From: JACQHJ01 sp038063075
GTDB lineage: Bacteria > Patescibacteriota > Microgenomatia > Levybacterales > UBA12049
Assembly (NCBI GenBank): GCA_038063075.1
Contig: JBBTVW010000046.1
Span: forward strand, 1 to 12,921
DNA: 12,921 bases
Reading direction: 5' to 3'
The notes under the pieces are model-generated. The model was given only the letters and a program-made list of their open reading frames with translations. It was not told the origin of the DNA and made no database searches. A program made the position numbers and the translations under genes. This document shows, one piece after another, positions 5,903 to 12,900 of this stretch (position 1 is the first letter of the stretch; each line of letters starts with the position of its first letter).

Positions 5903-6146
5903 TTAATACATCAATAATTTTTTTTGAGTTAAGATTTTTAAACTTTACGATTCCCTCAACTAATGAAAAGAGAGTGAAATCTTTTCCCATTGAAACATTT
6001 TTTCCTGGATGAAACCTTGTTCCTTTTTGTCTTACGATAATACTTCCTGCTTTTGCTTTTTGACCACCATATAGCTTAACGCCTAAACGTTTTGCTACTG
6101 AGTCTCTATTTCCTTTTACTGCGCCTTGCGCCTTTGTATGTGCCAT
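5895..6146 (-). CDS. rpmA: 50S ribosomal protein L27 (bL27)
   Basis: L27 reaches into the peptidyl-transferase centre and helps position tRNA. The 83 aa match the family over the full length: MAHTKAQGAVKGNRDS, KRLGVKLYGGQ, GSIIVRQKGTRFHPGKNV, GKDFTLFSLVEGIVKF. It begins directly with MAH, so there is no cleavable N-terminal extension of the Firmicutes type. The usual GKDHTLF reads GKDFTLF. No Shine-Dalgarno precedes the ATG. It has its own promoter between rplU and rpmA, and its 3' end overlaps parB by 8 nt. Confidence 0.96.
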   Translation of the reverse strand: MAHTKAQGAVKGNRDSVAKRLGVKLYGGQKAKAGSIIVRQKGTRFHPGKNVSMGKDFTLFSLVEGIVKFKNLNSKKIIDVLNG

Positions 6147-6154
6147 ATTAGTGC

Positions 6155-6192
6155 TTGTGAAAACTTACTCATTTTATCTCGACTTTTCACAA
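6155..6192. repeat. 9-bp inverted repeat straddling the rpmA promoter
   Basis: TTGTGAAAA (6155-6163) and TTTTCACAA (6184-6192) are perfect inverted repeats 20 nt apart. They flank the -10 box (6171-6176) of the rpmA promoter, one arm lying in the -35/-10 spacer and the other at the expected transcript start. That geometry fits an operator dyad better than a terminator, since no U-tract follows. Confidence 0.5.
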
Positions 6193-6200
6193 TCTGTCAA
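6171..6200 (-). promoter_or_regulatory. Promoter for rpmA-parB
   Basis: On the minus strand TTGACA (6200-6195), an 18-nt spacer and TAAAAT (6176-6171) form a near-consensus sigma-70 promoter. The start would fall near 6164, giving a leader of about 18 nt before ATG 6146. This lets rpmA-parB be expressed apart from rplU. Confidence 0.6.
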
Positions 6201-6217
6201 GATATCAAACCCTACCT

Positions 6218-6595
6218 TTATTTTTTCTTAGCCGTAGGTTTTGCTTTTGCCTTTACTGCAACTTTCTCTTTTGGTTTAGATACGCTTGATCCAACTTTAT
6301 CAATCTTTACTCTAGAAAGATAAGCTCTAAAACCAATTGTTTTTCTGTATCTTACTTTTGACTTGTATTTTGATACTCTTACTTTTTCGCCTTTAAAATT
6401 CTCAACTAATGTTGCCTCAACTTTTTCTCCAGCTACAGTTGGTTTGCCAATTTTTACGCTGTCATCAGTTACATAAAGCAAAACGTCAGCAAAAGTTACC
6501 TTACCACTTTCTTGAGGTAATCTATCTATTTCTATTACGTCTCCCTCACTTACCGTATATTGTTTTCCACCTGTTTTGATAACTGCGTATTTCAT
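6218..6595 (-). CDS. rplU: 50S ribosomal protein L21 (bL21)
   Basis: L21 binds 23S rRNA in the large subunit. The core MKYAVIKTGGKQYTVSEGD through VSKYKSKVRYRKTIGFRAYLSRVKI is typical. I start it at ATG 6595, which gives the usual MKYAVIKTGGKQY N-terminus. A TTG three codons upstream (6604) is unlikely, because it lies against the -10 box and upstream of the expected transcript start. From 6595 it is 125 aa. The last 20 or so residues form a Lys/Ala tail (EKVAVKAKAKPTAKKK), longer than in E. coli L21, probably rRNA-contacting and disordered. rodA ends 23 nt upstream. rpmA follows after 71 nt with a separate promoter. Confidence 0.95.
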   Translation of the reverse strand: MKYAVIKTGGKQYTVSEGDVIEIDRLPQESGKVTFADVLLYVTDDSVKIGKPTVAGEKVEATLVENFKGEKVRVSKYKSKVRYRKTIGFRAYLSRVKIDKVGSSVSKPKEKVAVKAKAKPTAKKK

Positions 6596-6603
6596 AGGTA
6601 TCA

Positions 6604-6612
6604 ATTATAGCA
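6604..6612 (-). promoter_or_regulatory. Extended -10 promoter (TGCTATAAT) of rplU, start-deciding
   Basis: TGCTATAAT on the minus strand lies between the rodA stop and rplU. It ends 8 nt before ATG 6595, so transcription would begin at about 6597 and the rplU message would be essentially leaderless. This argues against the TTG at 6604. No good -35 is seen. Confidence 0.55.
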
Positions 6613-6618
6613 AATTTC

Positions 6619-7698
6619 CTAGCCAATTTCTAGAACTTTATCTTCTTTTAGAGATTTATTTATTGAATTTAGAAGTCCTAAGAAAATAAAGTTAGATAAA
6701 AGACTACTTCCCCCATAAGAAACAAAAGGAAGTGTTACTCCAACGATTGGTAAAAGTCCAAGATTCATGCCTATATTTACAAATATTTGTATTAAAAAAG
6801 TGAAGAAGACAATTGCTGCAAAAGTTTTGCAAAAATTATCATTTGTATTTGAAAAAATGTACCAGATTCTGTAAAGCAAAACTCCAAAACAAAAAAGAAT
6901 AATAATTACTCCAATTACCCCAAGTTGTTCAGAAATAGTTGCAAAAATAAAATCAGTTTGACGCTCTGGTAAAAACCTTAAACTTGATTGACTCCCCTGC
7001 CCAATACCCTTTCCCATAATCATTCCTGACCCAACAGCAATAATTGATTGAATTACGTTATATGAAGTACCAAGCGGATCTAGGGAAGGATTTAAAAATG
7101 TTAATACTCTTTGTCTTTGATAATCGTGTAAAAAATTCCAAAATATAGGCGCCATTAAAATAAAAGGAAGAGATGAGAGTATAAAATATCTAAATGGAAA
7201 ACCAAGATATATTACAGCTAAGAATACAACAATTGCATATAAAAGAGCATTACCAAGATCTGGTTGAAAAAAGATTAATAAAAAGATTGGAGTTAAAAAA
7301 GCAAAAATATTTAAAAAACTTCTAAAATTAAATACTTTTATTTGTGAAAGATAAGAAGCAAGACTTATTGCCAAAAATGGTTTTAATACTTCAGAAAACT
7401 GCAACCTAAAGCCAAGTATCTCAACCCATCTAACAGCTCCTCTTGATTCAATACCTAAAATAAGTACAAAAGTCAGAGCAATAATAGAAAAAATATAAAT
7501 TGGTTTTGCAAAGACAGAAGCTGTTTTATAATTACTTTGCGAAAAAAATAAAAAAGCAATTATTGATAATGCAAATAAAGCAACCTGGCCTTTAAAAAAA
7601 TCAATATTTAATGAAAAAAGGGTTACAAGGCTAAGAAGTACTAGGATAAAAACTGGAATAACTAAAAACCAATCTATTTCCTTTAAAATTCTACTCAT
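6619..7698 (-). CDS. rodA: SEDS-family peptidoglycan glycosyltransferase (RodA type)
   Basis: RodA polymerises lipid II into glycan strands during cell elongation, with a class B PBP as partner. The 359 aa have about ten membrane helices and the family landmarks: RGAVRWVEI (86-94), LQFSEVLKP (99-107), QPDLGNALL (145-153), the long outer loop YQRQRVLTFLNPSLDPLGTS to FLPERQTDFIFA with Asp249, equivalent to the essential catalytic Asp of RodA, and the C-terminal LPFVSYGGSS. The usual ERHTDF reads ERQTDF. RodA is preferred over FtsW because of the PSLDPLGTSYNVIQS loop and genomic context; the paralogs are hard to separate by eye. Its ATG overlaps the last 8 nt of ileS (7691-7698), suggesting translational coupling. 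No class B PBP gene is in the window. Confidence 0.93.
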   Translation of the reverse strand: MSRILKEIDWFLVIPVFILVLLSLVTLFSLNIDFFKGQVALFALSIIAFLFFSQSNYKTASVFAKPIYIFSIIALTFVLILGIESRGAVRWVEILGFRLQFSEVLKPFLAISLASYLSQIKVFNFRSFLNIFAFLTPIFLLIFFQPDLGNALLYAIVVFLAVIYLGFPFRYFILSSLPFILMAPIFWNFLHDYQRQRVLTFLNPSLDPLGTSYNVIQSIIAVGSGMIMGKGIGQGSQSSLRFLPERQTDFIFATISEQLGVIGVIIILFCFGVLLYRIWYIFSNTNDNFCKTFAAIVFFTFLIQIFVNIGMNLGLLPIVGVTLPFVSYGGSSLLSNFIFLGLLNSINKSLKEDKVLEIG

Positions 7699-10675
7699 CT
7701 TTTACTACTGCAAATTTTTCTTCCTCTATGATTTTACTTACTAATGCTTTTTTCTTAATATAATCTTCGTGCTCTACTGGCCAATAAGGAATACTTACTG
7801 TTACTTTTTCATTTGTCTTTGTTGCAAGTTTTTTTCTTTCCTCTTGGATTTTTCTAACAATATCTCTTGCAAGACCAAACTGTAAATCAAGATTATCATC
7901 GCTTGTTTTTGCATTAACGCTGTAAACATCTAATTTTTTGTCAAATAAAAGGCTATAGGCATTTATTTCTTCTCTAACAATCTTTAATACATCTATTGAT
8001 AACTCTTTTGGTCCACTATATGTCATTTCCTTAATAGGAATTCTTACCTTAACTTCTGCTTGCTTTCTAAGGCCATGGGCTGCTTCTACGATTTGTCTGC
8101 CTAATACAGTTTCCTCTTCTAATTTTTCGTCAATTAATTCTTCGTTTGCCTCTGGCCAATTTGTTAAATGAACTGAATCTTCTTTAGTTAAGTTTGTATA
8201 TATTTCCTCAGTTATAAATGGTGTAAATGGAGCTAGGATTTTTGAGAGATTAACTAAAATAAAATATAAAGTTTGATAACAGGCATCTTTATCTTTTACA
8301 TCCTCTGCTGAAGGACCAATTCTATCCCTACTTCTTCTTACATACCAAAGCGATAAATCATTAACAAAGCTCTCAATTGCTCCAGCTGCTTTTTGGGCAC
8401 TATAATCTTCTAAGGATTTTGTAACTAATTTAGTCGTATTGTTAAACCTTGAAATAATCCATTTATCTAAAACATTTTCTGGGTTTATCTTTAGATCTTT
8501 TGGTTTCCACTCATCAACTAAGGCATAAGTAACAAAAAAATTATAGATATTCCATAACATTAAATGAAATCTTCTTCTTGTTTCATCTGCCTTATGATAG
8601 CCAAATAATAAATTTTGTTCTGGATTGTGAACTGAAAACATCCATCTCATTACATCAACACCAATTTTATCTGCTCCTTCGTTAAATTCAATAGAATTTC
8701 CCCAAGACTTATGCATTGGTCTTCCATCTTCAGCTACCATTGATCCATAACCTAAAACAAGTTCAAATGGATTTGTTTTTTCTAAAACTGTTGACATAGC
8801 AATCATTGAATAGAACCAGTTTTTAAATTGTCCAGGAAAACTTTCAGTAATAAATTTTGCTGGGAACCATTCTTGCCAATATTTTTTATCTGTAATGTAA
8901 CTTAACTTCTTTGTTTTTGGATCTATTAAGGTTGAGAATGGAACAATTCCTGCATCAAGCCAAACATTGCCTACATCAGCTACTCTTTCTACTACTTCAC
9001 CACATTTACTACATTTAATTTTTACTTCATCAATATATGGCTTATGCGGAGAATGTCCGCTAAACTCACTCCATCCTGATACAGCTTTCTCTTCTAGCTC
9101 TTCTTTTGATCCAATTACTTCAAAGTTGCTACAATTTTTACATTCAAAAATTGGAAGAGCCAGTCCCCAATATCTATTCTTTTTACTAATTAACCAATCA
9201 TGCATGTTTGATAGCCAATCAAGTTCTCTTTCTAGTCCAAACTCAGGGTGCCAAGATATCTTGTTGGCAGTTTCTACCATTTGCTCTCTTAATGTCATAC
9301 CATTCTCTTCTTTAATATCCATTGCTATATACCATTCAAAAGTTACTTTCCAAACAAGTTCTGTTTTACATCTCCAACATGCAGGATACCTGTGAGTATA
9401 ATGAAGTGTTTTTAGAAGATATTGTCCATTTTCAATTGATCTTAATAAATCAATAATAAGTTCCGGATGTTTTTTAGCATTCTTGCCACTTAATTCATTC
9501 ATTCCCTCTAAATATGAAGCGTCATCAGCAATTAAAGAAATAACTGGCAAGTTTTCTTTTTTTCCTAAGTCAAAATCTTCTTTTCCAGCTCCAGGTGCAA
9601 CGTGTAAAAGACCAGTTCCTTCTAAGGAAACAACTATTTCTGATCCATCAACTACAGTATGAAAAGTTTTTGGGTTTTCCTCTTTTGCATTCTCTACAAT
9701 TGGTAAATCATCAAATGGTGCAGCGTATTTAAGCCCAACTAAATCTTTCCCATCAATTTCTTTAACTTCTTTCCACTCCACTCCTGTATCGTTTAAGATA
9801 TAATCTGAAACCAAAACTTCTTTTCCTTTAACTAGCCTTACTGGAGTATTACCGTTTTCATCTTTTGAAATAAAAATAATCTTTTCTCCTTTTGTGTTTT
9901 GCCAAATCTTATATTTATATTTTATATTTACTCCAACTGCTACGTTTGCAGGAACTGTCCAAGGAGTTGTTGTCCAAACCAAAAGAAATGTGTTATCAAA
10001 TTCTTTATCTAATATTTTAAGTTTTAAAAATATTGTTTCATGGGTTAATTCTTTATAATCCTCTGTTAACATTTCATGTTGAGAAATTGCTGTCTCACAT
10101 CTTGGACACCATGGAACACTATCTTTTCCTTTATAAATCCAACCTTTATCAAAACAGGTTTTTAGAAAATGCCAAATCATGTAGTTATTCTCATCGCTCA
10201 TTGTGTAATATGAGTTATCCCAATCCATAAAATAAGCTAAACGCTTACTTTGCTCTGATTGAATATCTGAATATTTAATTACTCTTTGCTTACAAAGCTC
10301 TACAAACTTTGCAATACTTTCCTTTTTATTTCCTTCAACAAGGTTTTCTATATCTTTTTTATTTCTAATATTAAGCTCTTTTTCAACTTCAACCTCTACC
10401 CATAAACCTTGGCAATCAAAGCCATTTTGAAATCTTTGTTTATATCCTCTCATATTCCAAAATCTTTGCCACAAATCCTTATATGTTCTTCCCCAAGCAT
10501 GGTGAACACCCATTGGATTGTTGGCTGTTATTGGACCATCTAAGAAGGCGTATCTTTTTGTAGAATTTTCGTTTCTTGTAAGGTATTTTTCAACTAGCTT
10601 TTCCTTTTCCCATTTTTCTAAAAAGCCCTTTTCCATTAATGGAAAATCTACTTGTGGCGTGACTTGTTTAAACAT
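7691..10675 (-). CDS. ileS: Isoleucyl-tRNA synthetase
   Basis: Class Ia synthetase that charges tRNA-Ile and edits Val-tRNA; 994 aa, full length. The ATP site opens with GPITANNPMGVHHAWGR (47-63), where GVHH replaces the HIGH tetrapeptide, and closes with MHKSWGNS (654-661), where HKSWG replaces KMSKS. This paired variation occurs in a known subset of IleRS. The editing domain includes the VWTTTPWTVPANVAVG and TGLLHVAPGAG segments. Zinc-type Cys pairs appear as CPRC, CWRC, and CKNC plus CSKC. WYVRRSRDRIGPS marks the anticodon-binding domain. The C-terminus (FGLARDIVRKIQEERKK) resembles eukaryote-like (type 2) enzymes, a group often resistant to mupirocin; the subtype is an inference. There is no Shine-Dalgarno. 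mltG ends 27 nt upstream and rodA overlaps the end. Confidence 0.95.
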   Translation of the reverse strand: MFKQVTPQVDFPLMEKGFLEKWEKEKLVEKYLTRNENSTKRYAFLDGPITANNPMGVHHAWGRTYKDLWQRFWNMRGYKQRFQNGFDCQGLWVEVEVEKELNIRNKKDIENLVEGNKKESIAKFVELCKQRVIKYSDIQSEQSKRLAYFMDWDNSYYTMSDENNYMIWHFLKTCFDKGWIYKGKDSVPWCPRCETAISQHEMLTEDYKELTHETIFLKLKILDKEFDNTFLLVWTTTPWTVPANVAVGVNIKYKYKIWQNTKGEKIIFISKDENGNTPVRLVKGKEVLVSDYILNDTGVEWKEVKEIDGKDLVGLKYAAPFDDLPIVENAKEENPKTFHTVVDGSEIVVSLEGTGLLHVAPGAGKEDFDLGKKENLPVISLIADDASYLEGMNELSGKNAKKHPELIIDLLRSIENGQYLLKTLHYTHRYPACWRCKTELVWKVTFEWYIAMDIKEENGMTLREQMVETANKISWHPEFGLERELDWLSNMHDWLISKKNRYWGLALPIFECKNCSNFEVIGSKEELEEKAVSGWSEFSGHSPHKPYIDEVKIKCSKCGEVVERVADVGNVWLDAGIVPFSTLIDPKTKKLSYITDKKYWQEWFPAKFITESFPGQFKNWFYSMIAMSTVLEKTNPFELVLGYGSMVAEDGRPMHKSWGNSIEFNEGADKIGVDVMRWMFSVHNPEQNLLFGYHKADETRRRFHLMLWNIYNFFVTYALVDEWKPKDLKINPENVLDKWIISRFNNTTKLVTKSLEDYSAQKAAGAIESFVNDLSLWYVRRSRDRIGPSAEDVKDKDACYQTLYFILVNLSKILAPFTPFITEEIYTNLTKEDSVHLTNWPEANEELIDEKLEEETVLGRQIVEAAHGLRKQAEVKVRIPIKEMTYSGPKELSIDVLKIVREEINAYSLLFDKKLDVYSVNAKTSDDNLDLQFGLARDIVRKIQEERKKLATKTNEKVTVSIPYWPVEHEDYIKKKALVSKIIEEEKFAVVKDE

Positions 10676-10702
10676 ACTGATAATTTTAACTTAAAAAACA
10701 TA

Positions 10703-11674
10703 TTAGTTCAAATACTTTTCTATATTTTCCAAATGCTCCTCGTAAGTTACACTGCAATGAATATTTTGATAATAATCATGAAGATAGTAAAAACAATCTG
10801 TTTCTTCTGGATTTAGAGCTGCTTCTATTGCATCAATGCCTGGGTTTGTAATTGGATGTGGAGGTAATCCATTGTATTGATATGTATTATATAAAGAGTC
10901 TGTATTCCTAATATCAGATCCAGATACTACTGACCACCATTTATCTCCTACTTTTCCTTTTGCATACTGAACTGTTGCATCAATTTGTAATCTTTGGCCT
11001 TTTAATAATCTATTCCAGATAACTCCTGAGATTATTCCCATATCTTCTTTGCCTGCTGCTTCTCTTTGGATTAAAGAGGCAATTTTTACTCCTGTTGTCC
11101 AAAGAATATCTTTTTTTGCAAAACCTTCTAAATATGGAGCAGTTTTTTCATTAAAATTAATAATCATTCTTTTTGCAATATCTAGGCCATCATAAGTAAC
11201 GGGAATTAAATATGTATCTGGAAAATATACTCCTTCTACGTAGTCATATTTCATTGCTGTATAAACAGTATTCCATTTATCTAATTCTTCACTGTTCCAG
11301 CCAAAAGTTTCTTGTAATCTTTCTCCAATTTGTTCTTTTCTAATTCCTTCTGCAAAACTAAACCATTTAAGATCAACTGGACCTGTGATTTTATCTACCA
11401 ATTGAAAAAGATTCATATTTTTTGATAAATAATATCCTCCACTTTGAATTTTATTATGTTTCCCTTTAATAGTTAGAACTAAATCCATTGCCCAAAATGA
11501 TTTAATAAAACCTTTTTCTTTTAAATCTTCAATTACTATTGGCTCACCAAACTCTTGAGGAACTGTATAAGTAACAATTGTTTTATCATTTGAAGGGGCA
11601 CTAAATGGATTAAAAATTATTAAGCCAAAGAGTAACGCTAATAAAATTATAAGTGACAGTATTATTTTTTTCAT
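10703..11674 (-). CDS. mltG: Endolytic murein transglycosylase MltG (YceG-like)
   Basis: MltG cuts nascent glycan strands within the chain and is thought to set where elongation ends. The 323 aa begin with a single N-terminal anchor (KKIILSLIILLALLFGLIIF, 2-21), then a LysM-like region, then the catalytic domain: EGVYFPDTYLIP (147-158), ASLIQREAAG with catalytic Glu205, LQIDATVQYA, and NTYQYNGLPPHPITNPG, where PPHP replaces the commoner PPGP. The end, CFYYLHD...HCSVTYEEHLENIEKYL, matches the family's usual FxxTYxEH close. ATG 11674 gives a correct anchor and follows its own promoter by about 22 nt; there is no Shine-Dalgarno. It heads the series mltG-ileS-rodA, pairing two peptidoglycan enzymes with a synthetase. 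Confidence 0.95.
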   Translation of the reverse strand: MKKIILSLIILLALLFGLIIFNPFSAPSNDKTIVTYTVPQEFGEPIVIEDLKEKGFIKSFWAMDLVLTIKGKHNKIQSGGYYLSKNMNLFQLVDKITGPVDLKWFSFAEGIRKEQIGERLQETFGWNSEELDKWNTVYTAMKYDYVEGVYFPDTYLIPVTYDGLDIAKRMIINFNEKTAPYLEGFAKKDILWTTGVKIASLIQREAAGKEDMGIISGVIWNRLLKGQRLQIDATVQYAKGKVGDKWWSVVSGSDIRNTDSLYNTYQYNGLPPHPITNPGIDAIEAALNPEETDCFYYLHDYYQNIHCSVTYEEHLENIEKYLN

Positions 11675-11682
11675 TTAATAGA

Positions 11683-11695
11683 GGAAACGTTTTCC
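11683..11695. repeat. Small dyad at the mltG transcript start
   Basis: GGAAACGTTTTCC is a near-palindrome (GGAAA / TTTCC arms, 3-nt centre). It lies immediately downstream of the mltG -10 box, over the predicted start point, as expected for a repressor site. It is short, so it could be chance. Confidence 0.3.
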
Positions 11696-11696
11696 C

Positions 11697-11725
11697 ATTC
11701 TATCCTAAATTAGGTGGTACTTCAA
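11697..11725 (-). promoter_or_regulatory. mltG promoter
   Basis: On the minus strand TTGAAG (11725-11720), a 17-nt spacer and TAGAAT (11702-11697) form a good sigma-70 promoter in the gap between the 116-aa gene and mltG. The predicted start near 11690 leaves a leader of about 16 nt. It probably drives mltG-ileS-rodA. Confidence 0.55.
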
Positions 11726-11748
11726 CTCTAGATAAAATTAACATTATT

Positions 11749-12099
11749 CTACTTTGCTAACCTTTTATTAAAAGACTGATACAGATGGACTGCTGTTATA
11801 ACAGTTCTAAAGATTAATCCGCCTTTTTTCTTGGGTGCTTTATAGACAACTGTTGACTCTCCTAAAGCTCTTGGTAAAACTACTAATGGTACTGCTTCTT
11901 CCCTTACTACTTGTTCAGTTAAACCAGCTTCTCCTCTAAAAAATTTCAATAACTGTTCCCTGCGTCTTCTAGCATCATCTTGTGTTGGCAAGACAGCTCC
12001 TATTCCATGTGGGAAATTAGCTATAAGAATTCTTTGAGATATTTCTCTTTCCTCGTTAGTTAAAGCTCCACCTATTTCTCCTCTATTATGTTCTGGCAT
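11749..12099 (-). CDS. Hypothetical protein, 116 aa, charged
   Basis: I do not recognise this protein. From ATG 12099 it reads MPEHNRGEIGGALTNEEREI..., rich in Glu and Arg, with a basic RRRREQLLKFF segment, an acidic stretch (EQVVREEA), a Lys patch (KAPKKKGG) and a mildly hydrophobic, amphipathic C-terminus (LIFRTVITAVHLYQSF) ending in Lys/Arg. No clear signal peptide, membrane span or cysteine motif. A longer frame from ATG 12150 adds 17 residues, but those codons overlap a good promoter (-35 12129-12134, -10 12107-12112) whose -10 ends 7 nt before ATG 12099, so I choose the shorter, leaderless form. mltG follows with its own promoter. Function unknown; codon use resembles its neighbours, which supports a real gene. 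Confidence 0.65.
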   Translation of the reverse strand: MPEHNRGEIGGALTNEEREISQRILIANFPHGIGAVLPTQDDARRRREQLLKFFRGEAGLTEQVVREEAVPLVVLPRALGESTVVYKAPKKKGGLIFRTVITAVHLYQSFNKRLAK

Positions 12100-12106
12100 A
12101 GAGCAT

Positions 12107-12134
12107 ATATTATCACTGTATTTTATATTGTCAA
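12107..12134 (-). promoter_or_regulatory. Promoter of the 116-aa gene, start-deciding
   Basis: On the minus strand TTGACA (12134-12129), a 16-nt spacer and TAATAT (12112-12107) preceded by TG-A combine a consensus -35 with an extended -10. The -10 ends 7 nt before ATG 12099. Transcription would begin at or next to that ATG, excluding a start at 12150. Confidence 0.65.
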
Positions 12135-12176
12135 TACAATGTAATTGCATAAATGAGGTATATGTGAAGAATTTAT

Positions 12177-12338
12177 TTACTTATTCCTTAAGTATCCTAA
12201 ATTTGCCATTCTGCGTCTTGACTTAATTCTTGCAAGATCAAGCTTTATTAATACAGATGGTTGAATTACTGCTTCTTTCCAAGGTCCTGTTGCTAAAACT
12301 TCTTTTTGCAAATGTAATACTCCTATTCTTTCAAGCAT
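12177..12338 (-). CDS. Small basic hypothetical protein, 53 aa
   Basis: A complete ATG-to-TAA frame (12338 to 12177) fills most of the 300-base gap between the 116-aa gene and the DUF5680 gene. It encodes MLERIGVLHLQKEVLATGPW and ends IKSRRRMANLGYLRNK, with a basic C-terminal third. Composition looks like protein (mixed charged, Gly, Pro and Trp residues, varied codons), unlike a chance frame in AT-rich DNA. No Shine-Dalgarno is present; a TAAAAT (12347-12352) sits 8 nt upstream, the same geometry as other leaderless genes here. I recognise no family. It could bind nucleic acid, given the Arg/Lys cluster, but that is speculation. Confidence 0.5.
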   Translation of the reverse strand: MLERIGVLHLQKEVLATGPWKEAVIQPSVLIKLDLARIKSRRRMANLGYLRNK

Positions 12339-12346
12339 AAAATATT

Positions 12347-12352
12347 ATTTTA
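12347..12352 (-). promoter_or_regulatory. Possible -10 box for the 53-aa small ORF
   Basis: TAAAAT on the minus strand ends 8 nt before ATG 12338. No TG extension and no -35 are recognisable, and the surroundings are very AT-rich, so support comes mainly from the spacing shared with other genes in the window. Confidence 0.3.
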
Positions 12353-12399
12353 TAATTAAATCACCAAGATAAAAGCTGATAGAAAACCCTTATGTCTTT

Positions 12400-12885
12400 C
12401 TATTTATGTTTTAAAATTCCACCAACAGCTCTATGCCAAAATATCATTTCCCCTTTATATAAGATTTCCTCGTATCCGTAAAAATCAGTAATATCTCCCT
12501 CTTGGGTATAAGTATATTTCCAATCTCCTTCAATAAATTCATGTGGACCTCTTAAAGATTCAAATCCCTCTTCATCCTTTGATAATGCTTTTTTGAGGAA
12601 ATCAAAAGTTTGATTGGAGATATCGTCTTTTCCTTCAACCATTCCGCCACCATAACCTGACCACCAAATTGGCTCATCATTCAATCTAACAATTTCTTGC
12701 CCACCTGATCTTGAATGTCCCGTATAACTATCTCTGTAATACCAGGGTGATTCTTTATCATAAACTAGTTCAAAAAATCCTGGTCTTTCTGGATGCCCTT
12801 CATATTTTCCACCTCCAGCATAAGTTGACTTAGCTGCTCTATTTACAAAATCAAATAATTGTTTTGGGGTAAAATTATTTTGCAC
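12400..12885 (-). CDS. DUF5680 domain-containing protein
   Basis: The 161-aa protein matches my memory of the DUF5680 family along its whole length: an N-terminal helix (PKQLFDFVNRAAKSTYAGGGG-like, here GGGKYEG), PERPGFFELVY, a YRDSYTGHSRSGGQEIV core, PIWWSGYGGGM, a central helix TFDFLKKALS, then LRGPHEFIEGDWKYTYTQEGDITDFYGYEEILYKGE and a closing GGILK. The family is soluble, of unknown biochemical role, and scattered across bacteria, including small-genome lineages. No signal peptide or catalytic motif is evident. Start is GTG 12885 (GTGCAAAAT), with an extended -10 ending 6 nt upstream, so the mRNA looks leaderless. The stop codon lies inside a weak 7-bp hairpin. A single-gene transcript is likely. 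Confidence 0.8.
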   Translation of the reverse strand: MQNNFTPKQLFDFVNRAAKSTYAGGGKYEGHPERPGFFELVYDKESPWYYRDSYTGHSRSGGQEIVRLNDEPIWWSGYGGGMVEGKDDISNQTFDFLKKALSKDEEGFESLRGPHEFIEGDWKYTYTQEGDITDFYGYEEILYKGEMIFWHRAVGGILKHK

Positions 12886-12891
12886 AAATTA

Positions 12892-12900
12892 ATTATATCA
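12892..12900 (-). promoter_or_regulatory. Extended -10 promoter (TGATATAAT) for the DUF5680 gene
   Basis: TGATATAAT on the minus strand ends 6 nt before GTG 12885, implying a leaderless transcript and supporting the GTG start. It is the same 9-mer as the promoters at 3256-3264, 3358-3366 and 4469-4477. No -35 is recognisable. Confidence 0.6.

Noticed and set aside
5084..6217. parS site near parB
   Set aside because: I looked for a TGTTTCACGTGAAACA-like palindrome here and by eye across the window and found none.
6126..6323. Plus-strand open frame of 65 codons across the rplU-rpmA spacer
   Set aside because: It is antisense to both ribosomal protein genes and to the rpmA promoter; its composition mirrors the Lys/Ala tail of L21.
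8967..9395. Plus-strand open frame of 142 codons opposite ileS
   Set aside because: It is the reverse of a well-conserved IleRS region including the zinc-type cysteine pairs; Ser/Leu/His-rich composition is typical of a reverse-frame shadow.
10033..10230. Plus-strand open frame of 65 codons opposite ileS
   Set aside because: It lies wholly within the conserved IleRS catalytic core on the other strand, with no start signals.
12379..12403. Hairpin (ATAGAAA / TTTCTAT) after the DUF5680 gene as an intrinsic terminator
   Set aside because: The stem is only 7 weak pairs, overlaps the stop codon and lacks a proper U-tract. It may slow polymerase but is not convincing.
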